This document shows, in pieces, positions 25,969 to 35,822 of a DNA stretch of 64,000 nt (its first letter is position 1; each line of letters starts with the position of its first letter). Origin of the DNA: Caldisericaceae bacterium (lineage in GTDB: Bacteria; Caldisericota; Caldisericia; Caldisericales; Caldisericaceae); assembly GCA_027023025.1 (NCBI GenBank), contig JALVXB010000025.1, forward strand, positions 1-64,000. The letters run 5' to 3'. Below the pieces are notes generated by a model. It did no database searches, had not been told where the DNA came from, and was given only the letters and a program-made list of their open reading frames with translations. The position numbers were made by a program, and so were the translations under genes.

Positions 25969-27888
25969 ATGAGGCGGCAGAAAAATAAATTTATAATTGC
26001 CTTTATAAGCGCGGTAATTATCTTCTCTTTGCTCATTCCCATTAAAAGCGCATTTGCATCGTATAGGTTTAACAGCTGGCACACGACAATCTTCGTGCAG
26101 AGGGACGGAACTCTGAATGTAACAGAGGACCTCGAGATGTACTTTGGCTCTCACGACGGGGGGCAACCTTACCACTGGTTCAAGCGATGGATTGACCTTA
26201 ACAAAATTCAGGGTGTTTCTGATGTAAAGGTTTACGAAGTTAAGAATGGCGAGCGGGTTCCCTACACATTGGGGGATAATGGTCCGGGAACCTACATCGT
26301 TACGCGCGAGGGTGATTCAGTTTACATTAAACTTAACTATGTGGCTAAAAATACGGTGAAGCACTTCGTAATTACCTACAAAGTACTCGGCGCGGCAACG
26401 GCTGGTGCAATAAGTTTTTACCAGAAAGACATAAAGTTCGAGTACTACGGAATTCCTCCGAAGAATCAGGTTGAAATTGGCAAGGCAATGGTGGAGGTGC
26501 ACCTTCCTGAAGGGGCTTCAAAAGACCAGATTAAAGCGTGGGGATGGGGGCTTCCCGTTGGCACGGGCAAAGTGCAAATCGTAAGCGGAAATCTCGTGGA
26601 ATTTTCCGGGCAGAATCTTTCGCCAGGGCAGTTTATCGGTTTTTCTATAGTGATGCCTAAAGGTTTAATTATCCAACCTGCGGGTGTGACTGTGCACCCG
26701 GGCAGTGCAATTGACGAACTAAAGAAAAAGGCAGAAGAGGAGGCAAGAAAAGCAAAGATAGCAGGCTTAAAAACGCTCATTGGTTTTCTATTTTTTATAT
26801 TCATCGTCGTTTACATGTTTCTTGAATGGTACAGGAAGGGACGCGAATATCCCGTTCCTGACTATGCAGAGTATGTGAGTTCTCCTCCATCTGACTTGCC
26901 ACCTGCCGTCGTTGGTGCGCTGCTCAAACAGGGTGCAACGATTAAGGAAGTGCTTGCTACGATTATAGATCTTGCAAACCGCGGCTACCTGAAAATGGAA
27001 GAGATAAAGGGCGGGCTCTTTAAAAGCAGGGATTATGTTTATACGCTTAACAGGGACAAAAGTACCGAGGACTTAAAGTACTTTGAAAAGTTGATTATAG
27101 ACGAAATGTTTTCCGGACTGGATATGGTGAAGCTCTCTGACCTTAAGTATAACTTTGCTCAATCGCTTCCTAAAATTTACAAAGCGATAAATCAGGAACT
27201 CGTTGAACGAGGTTTCTTCGAAGGCGGCAGTCCTGCAAAAGTAAAAGGGAAGTACTTTGGCATAGGAATTGCGATGATATTTGTAGGTTTCTTCCTGCTT
27301 TTCTTTGGCGGGCCGTTTTTGGGGTTTGGATTCTTAATCTGGCCGCTCATTCTTGGCGGTATTGTGGTGCTTGCTTTTGCCAATGCAATGCCGAGGAAGT
27401 CGCGAAAAGGCGTAGAGGAATATGCAAAGTGGCTTGCTTTTAAGAGGTATCTTGAAGGTCTTTTGAAGTATAAGAAAGCACAGGAAGCAAAGGATAAATT
27501 TGCCGCATATCTACCGTTTGCAATTGTTTTCGGTATAGACAAATCCTTTATTCGCGAATTTTCCAGAGTAAATGCTCCAGCACCCGTTTGGTATATTCCG
27601 TATGGTTATTATAATACGGGTTATGGATATAACGGTGCCGGAACTAACAACGCATTTTTGCAGGGCAGCAGAAACAGTATGGGCTCAAGTGGAATTGGAG
27701 GCAGTAATTTTGCGGGTGGTATGCAAGGGTTCTCGCTTGATTCTATTTCTGACGGGCTTAATTCACTGCTTAATAGTTCTGCCTCGGTATTTACTTCTAC
27801 CAAGAGTTCCTCGTCCGGCGGAGGCGGTGGTTTCTCCGGCGGAGGCGGCTTTGGCGGAGGCGGAGGCGGTGGTTCCGCTGCTGGATGA
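25969..27888 (+). CDS. DUF2207 membrane protein with Gly-rich tail
   Basis: A 639-residue protein with a signal segment (about 8-28). An extracytoplasmic beta domain (YRFNSWHTTIFVQRDGTLNV onward) matches the DUF2207 start. One helix lies near 265-285, a winged-helix-like cytoplasmic part (SDLPPAVVGALLKQGA) follows, then two more helices near 430-470. The end is a Ser/Gly-rich tract (GGGGGFSGGGGFGGGGGGG) as in TPM-type proteins. Function unknown; repeatedly found beside SPFH/TPM genes. AAGGAGG precedes the ATG. Confidence 0.78.
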   Translation: MRRQKNKFIIAFISAVIIFSLLIPIKSAFASYRFNSWHTTIFVQRDGTLNVTEDLEMYFGSHDGGQPYHWFKRWIDLNKIQGVSDVKVYEVKNGERVPYTLGDNGPGTYIVTREGDSVYIKLNYVAKNTVKHFVITYKVLGAATAGAISFYQKDIKFEYYGIPPKNQVEIGKAMVEVHLPEGASKDQIKAWGWGLPVGTGKVQIVSGNLVEFSGQNLSPGQFIGFSIVMPKGLIIQPAGVTVHPGSAIDELKKKAEEEARKAKIAGLKTLIGFLFFIFIVVYMFLEWYRKGREYPVPDYAEYVSSPPSDLPPAVVGALLKQGATIKEVLATIIDLANRGYLKMEEIKGGLFKSRDYVYTLNRDKSTEDLKYFEKLIIDEMFSGLDMVKLSDLKYNFAQSLPKIYKAINQELVERGFFEGGSPAKVKGKYFGIGIAMIFVGFFLLFFGGPFLGFGFLIWPLILGGIVVLAFANAMPRKSRKGVEEYAKWLAFKRYLEGLLKYKKAQEAKDKFAAYLPFAIVFGIDKSFIREFSRVNAPAPVWYIPYGYYNTGYGYNGAGTNNAFLQGSRNSMGSSGIGGSNFAGGMQGFSLDSISDGLNSLLNSSASVFTSTKSSSSGGGGGFSGGGGFGGGGGGGSAAG

Positions 27889-27949
27889 TAAAACTCCCTT
27901 ATTAAGTTTACAGCAAGGCTGTTCCGGTGCTATATAGACGGAGGTTGTA

Positions 27950-30451
27950 ATGAAAAAGAAAAAGCGTTCTAAATTTCTAACATTTATAGAAGCGTTCTTG
28001 CTTATTTTGCTGATTATTGTAGTAGTAGCGGGTACTGTTGGGTTTGTCTATGTTGCACAGTGTGCAAAAGATTTGCCTGACATTTCGAAACTTTCATTTT
28101 CGCCAGAACAGTCTTCGCAAATATTTGATTACAAAGGAAATTTGATTACGAATGTTTACGCGTTTGAAAACCGCGTATATGTGCCACTGAGCAAAATTTC
28201 AAAAGTAGCGCAGGAAGCAGTCATTGCAGAAGAAGACGAGAGGTTTTACGAACACGGCGCTCTGGACTATCGCGGCATAATGCGTGCAATCTGGCAGGAC
28301 ATACGCCACGGAAAGGCAATCCAGGGTGGAAGTACGATTACCCAGCAGCTTGCAAGGAATTTATTCCTCACACAGGAGCGAACGGTAAAAAGGAAAATAA
28401 AAGAAGCGATTCTTGCAATTGAACTCGAAAAGAAGTTTACGAAAGACCAAATCCTCGAGATGTACTTAAACGAAGTTTACTTTGGCGCTGGTGCCTACGG
28501 CATAGAGTCTGCCGCTGAAACATACTTCGGCAAGCACGCAAGCGAACTTACCCTCCCGGAAGCCGCTATGCTTGCCGGCGTTATCAAGGCGCCGTCTGAC
28601 ATTAATCCATTCGTTAACATGAAAGCGGCTAAAGAGGCGCAAAAGATCGTGCTTGCAAAAATGGCAGATGTGGGTTTCATTACGGAAAAGGAAGCAGAAG
28701 ATGCCTACAATGCGCCGCTTAAATTTGCCGTAAAAAAACAAACCGGCGACAATATGGGTTATGTGATCGACTATGTAAAAGAAAAAGTCGCCGACATGTT
28801 TGGAGAAAAAATGCTTTATCAGGGCGGCTTGAAAATATACACTACCGTAATGCCAGAACTCCAGAAAGCAGCAACTGATGCGATAAATTCCGTGCTTACA
28901 AAGGCTGAAAACGAAGGGATATTCCCTAAGGGCAAGAAAAATTCCCTTGGCGTTATCCAGCCGCAGTCCTCGCTTACTGCAATTGATGTAAAAACTGGCG
29001 CAATTCTTGCGATGGTGGGCGGCAGGGACTACAACAACACAAAGTACAACAGAGCATTTGCACTGAAGCAGCCAGGTTCCTCTTTTAAGATTTTTGACTA
29101 TACGCCTGCAATCGCCTGCGGAAGTTTGCTTCCTTCTTCTATTATCCTTTCTGCACCTTACGAGGTAAAAACGGCAACGGGTGTCTGGAAGCCGGGTGAG
29201 TGGATTGGAGAAAACAAATACTTTGGAGATATGTCTGTATACAGAGCGCTTGCTCTCTCCTCCAATATATGTGCTGCGAAGGTTTCGCAGAGAATTGGCT
29301 TGAACTCCGTTATCTACTTTGCACGAAAGTTTGGAATTACCACGCCGTTAAAACCGTATCCGTCCATTGCAATAGGTGGTTTTGAGGTAAAGCAGGTAGA
29401 GATGGCAGATGCGTATGCAGCGCTTGGTGCAAATGGAGTGAGGCACCCTGAATTTATTATTCGAAAAATCGTTTCTTCTGACGGAGAAGTGCTCTACCAG
29501 CATAAGGACGATTCTTATAGGGTGGTATCGCCGCAGGTTGCTTACATTATGAATAAAATCTTTTCCTATGTAATGTCCACAGAGGTAAATGCAAGGATTA
29601 AAGGTTTGCCTGCTGCGGGTAAGACCGGAAGCACGGATAATTGGACGGATGCCTGGTTTGACGGGTATACACCGAATATTTCCGTAAGTGTTTGGGTGGG
29701 GCCGGATTCAAAAGAAGTTACATTTCCTGACGTCCTTAATGCAGGGAACCGTTTCCCGGCAATGATATGGCACCAATTTATGCTAAAAGCGATGAACTTC
29801 TTCCCAAAAGACGACTTTACAAAGCCGAATAGTGGGCTCGTTGATTTGAAGGTATTTAAGGACACAGGCTACAGGGCACCCAATAGTGCAAGTGGTAAAA
29901 ACATTAAAGTGTATAGTTTCCTTAACGATGCGCAGCCTCCTTACGACATTCGCGTAAACGGAGTCGTTACCGTAAAGGTATGCAAAGATTCGGGATTGCT
30001 TGCTCCGCCCAATTGCCCTAAGGACCTCGTTGAAGAGCGGACTTATTTAAAAGGGACGGAACCTACGAAAGTTGACCCGCGTGACTTCTCTAATGGCGGA
30101 GGCAGTGGCGGAAGCGACAATGGAAACGGCGGTAATGTAATACCACCTGTAAATAACAAAAATGTAAAAATTGAATTTTCCACCGACAAAAACGAATATA
30201 AAACGGGGGAATACATTACACTTACTGCGAAGCTTACTGGTGTGGACACAAACAGTGTAAAAGTTACATTCTACATTTTTGGACTGCCTGCTGCAACTCT
30301 TTCAAAGCCCACATTTGACGACACATACCAGTACAAGATTCTTGCAAATGCTCCGGGAAATGCCGAAGTAGGCGTAATTGTTACGGACCTAAATGGTAAA
30401 ACACTTGCAACTGCAAAAAAACAGATTATCATAGAAAGGAAAAATCCATAG
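27950..30451 (+). CDS. Penicillin-binding protein 1A (class A bifunctional)
   Basis: An 833-residue murein synthase with one N-terminal anchor (about 12-36). The glycosyltransferase domain has EEDERFYEHGALD (catalytic Glu95) and QGGSTITQQLARNLFL (about 125-140). The transpeptidase domain has SxxK at 377-380 (GSSFK), SSN at 437-439 and KTG at 558-560. After a Gly/Ser/Asn-rich linker there is a C-terminal Ig-like beta domain (about 740-830). It polymerises and crosslinks peptidoglycan outside the membrane. serS follows after 15 nt. Confidence 0.93.
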   Translation: MKKKKRSKFLTFIEAFLLILLIIVVVAGTVGFVYVAQCAKDLPDISKLSFSPEQSSQIFDYKGNLITNVYAFENRVYVPLSKISKVAQEAVIAEEDERFYEHGALDYRGIMRAIWQDIRHGKAIQGGSTITQQLARNLFLTQERTVKRKIKEAILAIELEKKFTKDQILEMYLNEVYFGAGAYGIESAAETYFGKHASELTLPEAAMLAGVIKAPSDINPFVNMKAAKEAQKIVLAKMADVGFITEKEAEDAYNAPLKFAVKKQTGDNMGYVIDYVKEKVADMFGEKMLYQGGLKIYTTVMPELQKAATDAINSVLTKAENEGIFPKGKKNSLGVIQPQSSLTAIDVKTGAILAMVGGRDYNNTKYNRAFALKQPGSSFKIFDYTPAIACGSLLPSSIILSAPYEVKTATGVWKPGEWIGENKYFGDMSVYRALALSSNICAAKVSQRIGLNSVIYFARKFGITTPLKPYPSIAIGGFEVKQVEMADAYAALGANGVRHPEFIIRKIVSSDGEVLYQHKDDSYRVVSPQVAYIMNKIFSYVMSTEVNARIKGLPAAGKTGSTDNWTDAWFDGYTPNISVSVWVGPDSKEVTFPDVLNAGNRFPAMIWHQFMLKAMNFFPKDDFTKPNSGLVDLKVFKDTGYRAPNSASGKNIKVYSFLNDAQPPYDIRVNGVVTVKVCKDSGLLAPPNCPKDLVEERTYLKGTEPTKVDPRDFSNGGGSGGSDNGNGGNVIPPVNNKNVKIEFSTDKNEYKTGEYITLTAKLTGVDTNSVKVTFYIFGLPAATLSKPTFDDTYQYKILANAPGNAEVGVIVTDLNGKTLATAKKQIIIERKNP

Positions 30452-30460
30452 AAGAGGTGA

Positions 30461-31750
<1,290 letters not shown>

Positions 31751-31787
31751 AGCGATAAGATAACTGTTTGTTTTTAGTATTGTGTTG

Positions 31788-31830
31788 ATGCCGTTTGCTT
31801 TTTGTTTGAGTAAGCGGCATTTTTTGTTTT
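31788..31830 (+). terminator. Rho-independent terminator after serS
   Basis: ATGCCGTTTGCT pairs with AGTAAGCGGCAT (two G-U pairs) and is followed by TTTTTTGTTTTG. It ends the PBP1A-serS unit. Confidence 0.85.
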
Positions 31831-32720
31831 GCAACGGGCTTGTGTGGATGTTACTCAAAAATCCTGGTAAATTGTGGCAATCCTGGTAAATGTTTTCCTT
31901 CTATAGCATAATAGCTGCAATTGTTGTCTCTATCAGTATGCAGTAGAGCAAAGTTATATATAGAATACTTTTTTCGTCACCTCGGGCAAGCAATTTTTCA
32001 TTCCTCGACAGCCTCAAGCAAACATTTCCTTTTGTCATCTTAGAACGAGCATCTCCCTTCTCTATCGTCCTGAGCCGCTTTTACGAAGGACCTTACATTG
32101 GAGCGGGCACAAAGTTTCCTTTTTAACTTTTATTCCTGTGGAGGTAAAAAGGCGAATTGATAGGCAATTTACAAAAATGGCTTTCTGTAAAACAAGAAGT
32201 AAAATCTGTTGCGCTTTTCCTTAAATATATTGCCGTTAAGTCGAAAATTCTTCACTCCCCTTAGAGTGATTTATTTTCATCATCCTCGGGCGAGCATAAG
32301 CAAGTAAAGAAGCTCGTTTTTTATTTTTTACCGCAATTTCATTGCTAGAGCAGAGACTCTTTGCTTTGCTCAGAGTGCAGAGGGCGGTCGTACTTTATCA
32401 ATTACTCCTTTCTTTTTACTCTTGGAATATGCTTCTCTATTCTGTCGATCTGAAGAACATTTATTCTTTCATCATCCTCGGGCGAGCATTTTTCTTTTTT
32501 TGTCGTCCTTGGCCATCCTTGTGAAGAATCTCTCCCCTCCCCGTCGTCCTGAGCGAGCGTCAGTGAGCGAAGGATTTCATCCCTTTTGAAAAAGGCACAG
32601 AATTCTCTCCCTGATTCTTAGTTATGGAAGTGTAGGATTTCAGGTTGCAAAGGAAGTTATTAACAGAATTTCGTATTGTATTGCAGAAATTGATAAAATC
32701 AGTATATTATTACTGTGAAT
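31831..32720. other. Gene-free repeat-rich interval 3
   Basis: About 890 nt with no gene. It holds a minus-strand B module (32066-32218), a decayed C-like stretch near 32246-32270 (TTCTTCACTCCCCTTAGAGT) and CCTCGGGCGAGCAT fragments at 32283 and 32472. AATCCTGGTAAAT occurs twice at 31859-31890 and may be the worn end of an A module. It ends at tRNA-Ser. Confidence 0.65.
32066..32218 (-). repeat. Module B repeat, copy 4
   Basis: On the minus strand the B-module words appear: GGAATAAAAGTTAAAAAGGA, AACTTTGTGCCC and a CCTTCGTAAAAGCGGCTCAG end. Opposite orientation to copies 1-3. Confidence 0.7.
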
Positions 32721-32807
32721 GGAGGGGTGGCCGAGTGGACGATGGCACCGCACTTGAAATGCGGCAGGTGATGAGCCTCGGAGGTTCGAATCCTCTCCCC
32801 TCCGCCA
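32721..32807 (+). tRNA. trnS: tRNA-Ser (TGA anticodon)
   Basis: An 87-nt tRNA with a long variable arm. Acceptor GGAGGGG (32721-32727) pairs with CCCCTCC (32797-32803), discriminator G, encoded CCA 32805-32807. The anticodon loop CTTGAAA gives TGA at 32755-32757, and the T loop is GTTCGAATC. It stands alone at the left border of the defence-type island; tRNA-Ser genes are frequent integration sites, though I found no duplicated 3' end on the far side. Confidence 0.96.
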
Positions 32808-32871
32808 TACCGCTAAGTTTTTTTGAGTTATCACAGTTTGATTTTCGTTGTATTTAATCCTCTTAGATAAT

Positions 32872-32951
32872 GTCTTACGGTGCTCAGGCTATACAAAAAA
32901 TGCGTTAATCGGTTGGATTAACGAAGTGAGTTGTATAAACCTGCGTTAGGT
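32872..32951 (+). other. attC-like imperfect palindrome 1
   Basis: The outer boxes are GTCTTAC (32872-32878) and GTTAGGT (32945-32951), the second fitting the integron core GTTRRRY. Inner pairing: CAGG (32885-32888) with CCTG (32940-32943), TATACAA (32890-32896) with TTGTATA (32931-32937), and GTTAATC (32904-32910) with GATTAAC (32916-32922) around GGTTG, with unpaired bases between. It begins 8 nt beyond the stop of the PLD-like gene. This could be a recombination site, a terminator-like hairpin or chance. Confidence 0.4.
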
Positions 32952-32959
32952 ACTGAACT

Positions 32960-33766
32960 TCAATTTCTTCTAGGATTTTGAGCTTTGTGTTTACTCTTTA
33001 ACATTTCTGTTATTCTGTCAGCTGCTTCGATACGCTCATGAAACATATTTTCAGAAGAAAGTGGTATTGCCTCATGCCAGATCATTTCAAGATTTGCTTT
33101 CCAATCTCTTGCAGTTCCACCGAAATTTAATTCCAAAATTAGGCGATCGTCTGTTCGCCATCCGTACATATAGAGTTCAATATTTCCTTGTTTACCGTCA
33201 AACATTGCCGCACTCATTGTAGGTATTTGCTTATATACTCGAATGTGAAAATTATTGGGCGCCTTTTTCCATACGGGCAGAAAGTTATTGAAGAACCAAG
33301 AAAGCTCCCGAGGGTAAGGTCCCTCTCGTCTCAAAAACCTTGCTATGGTAAGTATAAGTTCTTTTTCGCAAGGATCTGGAACAAGTAGTCTTACTTGTAC
33401 ACCATTGCAAGATTTGTCTTCTAACAGTCCGGTAAAGCCGTCCAATTTTGGAAGTGAAAGTCCCATGAAGAAAATATCGGATGTTGCATTTTGTATGAGG
33501 CTGCTCAATGGAGCAACCTTATCCACATCAGCTCGTCTGAATATGCGTAATATTCCCAAATTTTGCAAGGTTACGCCAGTTTTTCGATACCCTACCTCTA
33601 ATCCTAGAAGATATGCTAATATTACGAGCCCCGAAGCTATACATCCCGTCAAGACGGCTATTTGAGCCGGCCCAGATAATCCGGAAGTATGGAGTTGGAG
33701 ATAAAAACTTACGCCACCAATAAGCCAGGCTAATATACCAAATCCAATCCCTATTCTCTTCAACAT
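32960..33766 (-). CDS. Two-TM protein with PLD-like (DUF5919-type) domain
   Basis: A 268-residue protein with two N-terminal helices (about 6-24 and 34-57) followed by a soluble domain. Patterns such as SDIFFMGLSLPKLDGF (about 111-126) and VQVRLLVPDP (about 139-148) resemble the phospholipase-D-like/DUF5919 fold in which a short helix follows a beta strand. No complete HxK(x)4D pair is visible, so activity is uncertain. Membrane-anchored PLD-like proteins recur in mobile and defence regions; here it sits between tRNA-Ser and an IS remnant. Confidence 0.55.
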   Translation of the reverse strand: MLKRIGIGFGILAWLIGGVSFYLQLHTSGLSGPAQIAVLTGCIASGLVILAYLLGLEVGYRKTGVTLQNLGILRIFRRADVDKVAPLSSLIQNATSDIFFMGLSLPKLDGFTGLLEDKSCNGVQVRLLVPDPCEKELILTIARFLRREGPYPRELSWFFNNFLPVWKKAPNNFHIRVYKQIPTMSAAMFDGKQGNIELYMYGWRTDDRLILELNFGGTARDWKANLEMIWHEAIPLSSENMFHERIEAADRITEMLKSKHKAQNPRRN

Positions 33767-33782
33767 GATGCATCATCCTACA

Positions 33783-33956
33783 TTATCCAATTATTACTGG
33801 TTTAGTCAAAGTTTTTTTGTATTCTTTCCCCCATCTGTAGTACATATCTTGTCCTATACAATACCTTCTATATACAGATACAACGGTACTATTGTCCTTC
33901 TCCACTTCTGCAAGGATCTGGATGATCTGCTCTACTGTAAACCTCCTTTTCTTCAT
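33783..33956 (-). pseudogene. IS3-family OrfA transposase remnant
   Basis: On the minus strand a 57-codon frame starts MKKRRFTVEQIIQILAEVEK and continues to YYRWGKEYKK. This is the helix-turn-helix N-terminus of IS3-family OrfA (form FTxEQII.IL.E.E, then YRWxKKY). GGAAAGGAGAG lies upstream of the ATG. OrfA is normally ~90-110 residues and followed by OrfB with DDE; here the frame stops early and no OrfB is present. It is therefore a decayed insertion sequence. Confidence 0.7.
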
Positions 33957-34001
33957 TGTCCAATCACTCTCCTTTCCTTACTAATTTAATTTTAATACTT
34001 C

Positions 34002-34194
34002 CATAACCTGAGCACAAAACACTCTCATTATATTTGTCTCAGATTTGGGGAGCAGGACACAATTTCTACTAATACTTGGCGTGTATCTGGGGTAGCCAAA
34101 GGTGATTCGGTGAGAACTGCAGTCTAAACCAAATATCTGCTTTTTGTCTGAGTGTGAAGGCGGTGAAGTATGTTGTAGTGAATAGAGAGTTATG
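34002..34194. other. Long imperfect palindrome between IS remnant and 4TM gene
   Basis: CATAAC (34002-34007) and CTCTC near 34023 face GAGAG near 34184 and GTTATG (34189-34194); CAGATTTGG near 34040 faces CCAAATATCTG near 34120. The 82-codon minus-strand frame across it has no good RBS and an unlikely composition, so I treat the region as non-coding. It may be a decayed mobile-element end. Confidence 0.35.
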
Positions 34195-34225
34195 AGCGAT
34201 GGAAACATCATATTGGGCGTATTTC

Positions 34226-34729
34226 TCATTTTTCAACTTCTTTATATAGCAGCACATGAATGCGCTTTAGAACCATAAATAATGTCAATAAAAAAAGGAC
34301 CATCAGATAATACGCTATAAAGTTGAAAGTTAGAAATATTAATGTAGAACATCTACTATCAGAAATGCTAATAAGAATTAAGAAAACAACTGCCCAAATA
34401 GCAATTAAAATGCAGAATGAAATATTAGAATAAATTTCTTTTAAAAATTTAATTTTGAGCCTATTTTCATTTTTTGATTTTTGAACAATATCATATATTA
34501 GAAGTAGCAGGTTAAATAGAAGTGCTGCAAATATAGATAATGAAGTAATAAGTATAGATATAAGATTATGTGTCAATAGAATATTGAAATAAGGAAATAT
34601 AACTGCAAAAAACAAGGGTGTGACAAAAAATAAAATAAAGTCCCCAATTTTGTATTTGTTTGTTCTGTAATCTTTAAGTGTGGAGATATGATCTCTTATA
34701 ATCTTCGAAACGTTTACTTTATCGAACAT
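34226..34729 (-). CDS. Four-TM membrane protein of island operon
   Basis: A 167-residue protein with four hydrophobic helices (about 29-50, 53-80, 102-123 and 130-154) and short basic ends. ATG 34729 overlaps the previous gene by 11 bp; a TTG start 15 nt earlier is possible. The family is not recognised. A small 4TM protein translated with a larger soluble partner is the layout of two-gene antiphage systems such as Kiwa or Bunzi, where the membrane protein carries out or regulates membrane damage. Membership here is only inferred. Very AT-rich compared with the housekeeping genes. Confidence 0.6.
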   Translation of the reverse strand: MFDKVNVSKIIRDHISTLKDYRTNKYKIGDFILFFVTPLFFAVIFPYFNILLTHNLISILITSLSIFAALLFNLLLLIYDIVQKSKNENRLKIKFLKEIYSNISFCILIAIWAVVFLILISISDSRCSTLIFLTFNFIAYYLMVLFLLTLFMVLKRIHVLLYKEVEK

Positions 34730-35654
34730 TATTATCTCTCGCAATCTGGTTTATTAAGTCTCGGAGCAATTCTCGCGAAATTGCGTCAATACTATTAAAT
34801 AATGGGTGTCCATTATCTCCAAGCTTTATGTTTTGTGTAATATCTATGTATGGCCGTATTTTATTTATGTCTGAAAGATCTATTGTTCTTTTATTTCCGT
34901 TTATATCAATCTCAATTTTCACTTTTTCATATTTAAAATCCTTAATTTCGATTAGTTCATTTAGTTGCCTTTTGCCATTTATGACTTCGAGTATACGTCC
35001 GATGATTGGAATGCGTCCTCTTCTTTTTGCAGAAATAACTAACTCTGTATACCCTTCTTCCTCTTTATGATCTTGGGTGTCATACGCGTTTGCAATATCC
35101 GAAGGAAAAGAAAATCTAATGAATCTTAATTTTAAAACTCTTCCATGTCTTAGATACTCATTTATTAGCTGAGAAGTTACTAATGGATTTATTTGTAATT
35201 CTAGGGAAGAAAATCGTGTTTTTACATATTCATTTATGTCTCTTTCAAAGTTTGTTCTTATTCCATACTGTTTGAATCTTTGTAAAATTAATATTCCTTC
35301 ATCAGCATTTTGTGGTAAGTACATTAAAAGATAAAAAGGCAACATTTCAGCCTCGTTTATATGTCTTTTATAAGTTGTCTTTTCCGAATTTGCATCAAAA
35401 AGCTCAGTTTCGTAGCCATATTCGCCAGTTTCAATAATTCCTGAAAATATTCTATTTTGAAGTGTAAAATGCCTTATTCTTAATATTTTCTTTTGTGATT
35501 GCTGATGCCCTACACTATTCTTGCGGTTGGAGAGATAGTTGTTCATTACATATAGAAAATCCTCTCCGCCACTTATATTATCAATATGGACATATTTATC
35601 GCTTTTTTTGTCTTTTATTCTTATTGTATATGGAGCAAGTGAATATCGTGCCAT
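34719..35654 (-). CDS. Soluble protein of island operon, possibly DUF4747-like
   Basis: A 311-residue soluble protein with no signal or membrane segment. Recognisable stretches are ETGEYGYETELFDANSEK (about 97-114), NEAEMLPFYLLMYLPQNADE (about 123-142) and GILILQRFKQYGIRTNF. These resemble, from memory, DUF4747 proteins, one component of the Bunzi antiphage pair; I cannot confirm this without a profile search. Its end overlaps the 4TM gene, so the two are probably made together. GAAGGTAGG precedes the ATG. It is the third gene after the restriction-modification pair. Confidence 0.55.
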   Translation of the reverse strand: MARYSLAPYTIRIKDKKSDKYVHIDNISGGEDFLYVMNNYLSNRKNSVGHQQSQKKILRIRHFTLQNRIFSGIIETGEYGYETELFDANSEKTTYKRHINEAEMLPFYLLMYLPQNADEGILILQRFKQYGIRTNFERDINEYVKTRFSSLELQINPLVTSQLINEYLRHGRVLKLRFIRFSFPSDIANAYDTQDHKEEEGYTELVISAKRRGRIPIIGRILEVINGKRQLNELIEIKDFKYEKVKIEIDINGNKRTIDLSDINKIRPYIDITQNIKLGDNGHPLFNSIDAISRELLRDLINQIARDNNVR

Positions 35655-35682
35655 AATACCTACCTTCTTCTATTTATTTCAA

Positions 35683-35813
35683 GCCTATCACTAATAATTT
35701 TGGACAACATCCACTGACACCAGAAATTTTCCTGAAAGTAGGATTGGGTGGAGCGAAGCGGAACACATTTAGGCGGAGTGAAACAAAGCCAAATACCCGC
35801 TTGTTTGTTAGGC
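35683..35813 (+). other. attC-like imperfect palindrome 2
   Basis: GCCTATC (35683-35689) and GTTAGGC (35807-35813) form the outer boxes, one mismatch apart, and the second fits GTTRRRY exactly. The 131-nt span resembles a long VCR-like attC. It contains GGAGCGAAGCGGAAC and GGCGGAGTGAAACAAAGCC stretches and lies between the specificity-subunit stop (9 nt away) and the next gene. Orientation matches palindrome 1. Confidence 0.4.
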
Positions 35814-35822
35814 AAGGTGATG

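Noticed and set aside
33981-34229. 82-codon minus-strand frame between the IS remnant and the 4TM gene
   Set aside because: No RBS, odd composition, and the region is an imperfect palindrome; treated as non-coding.
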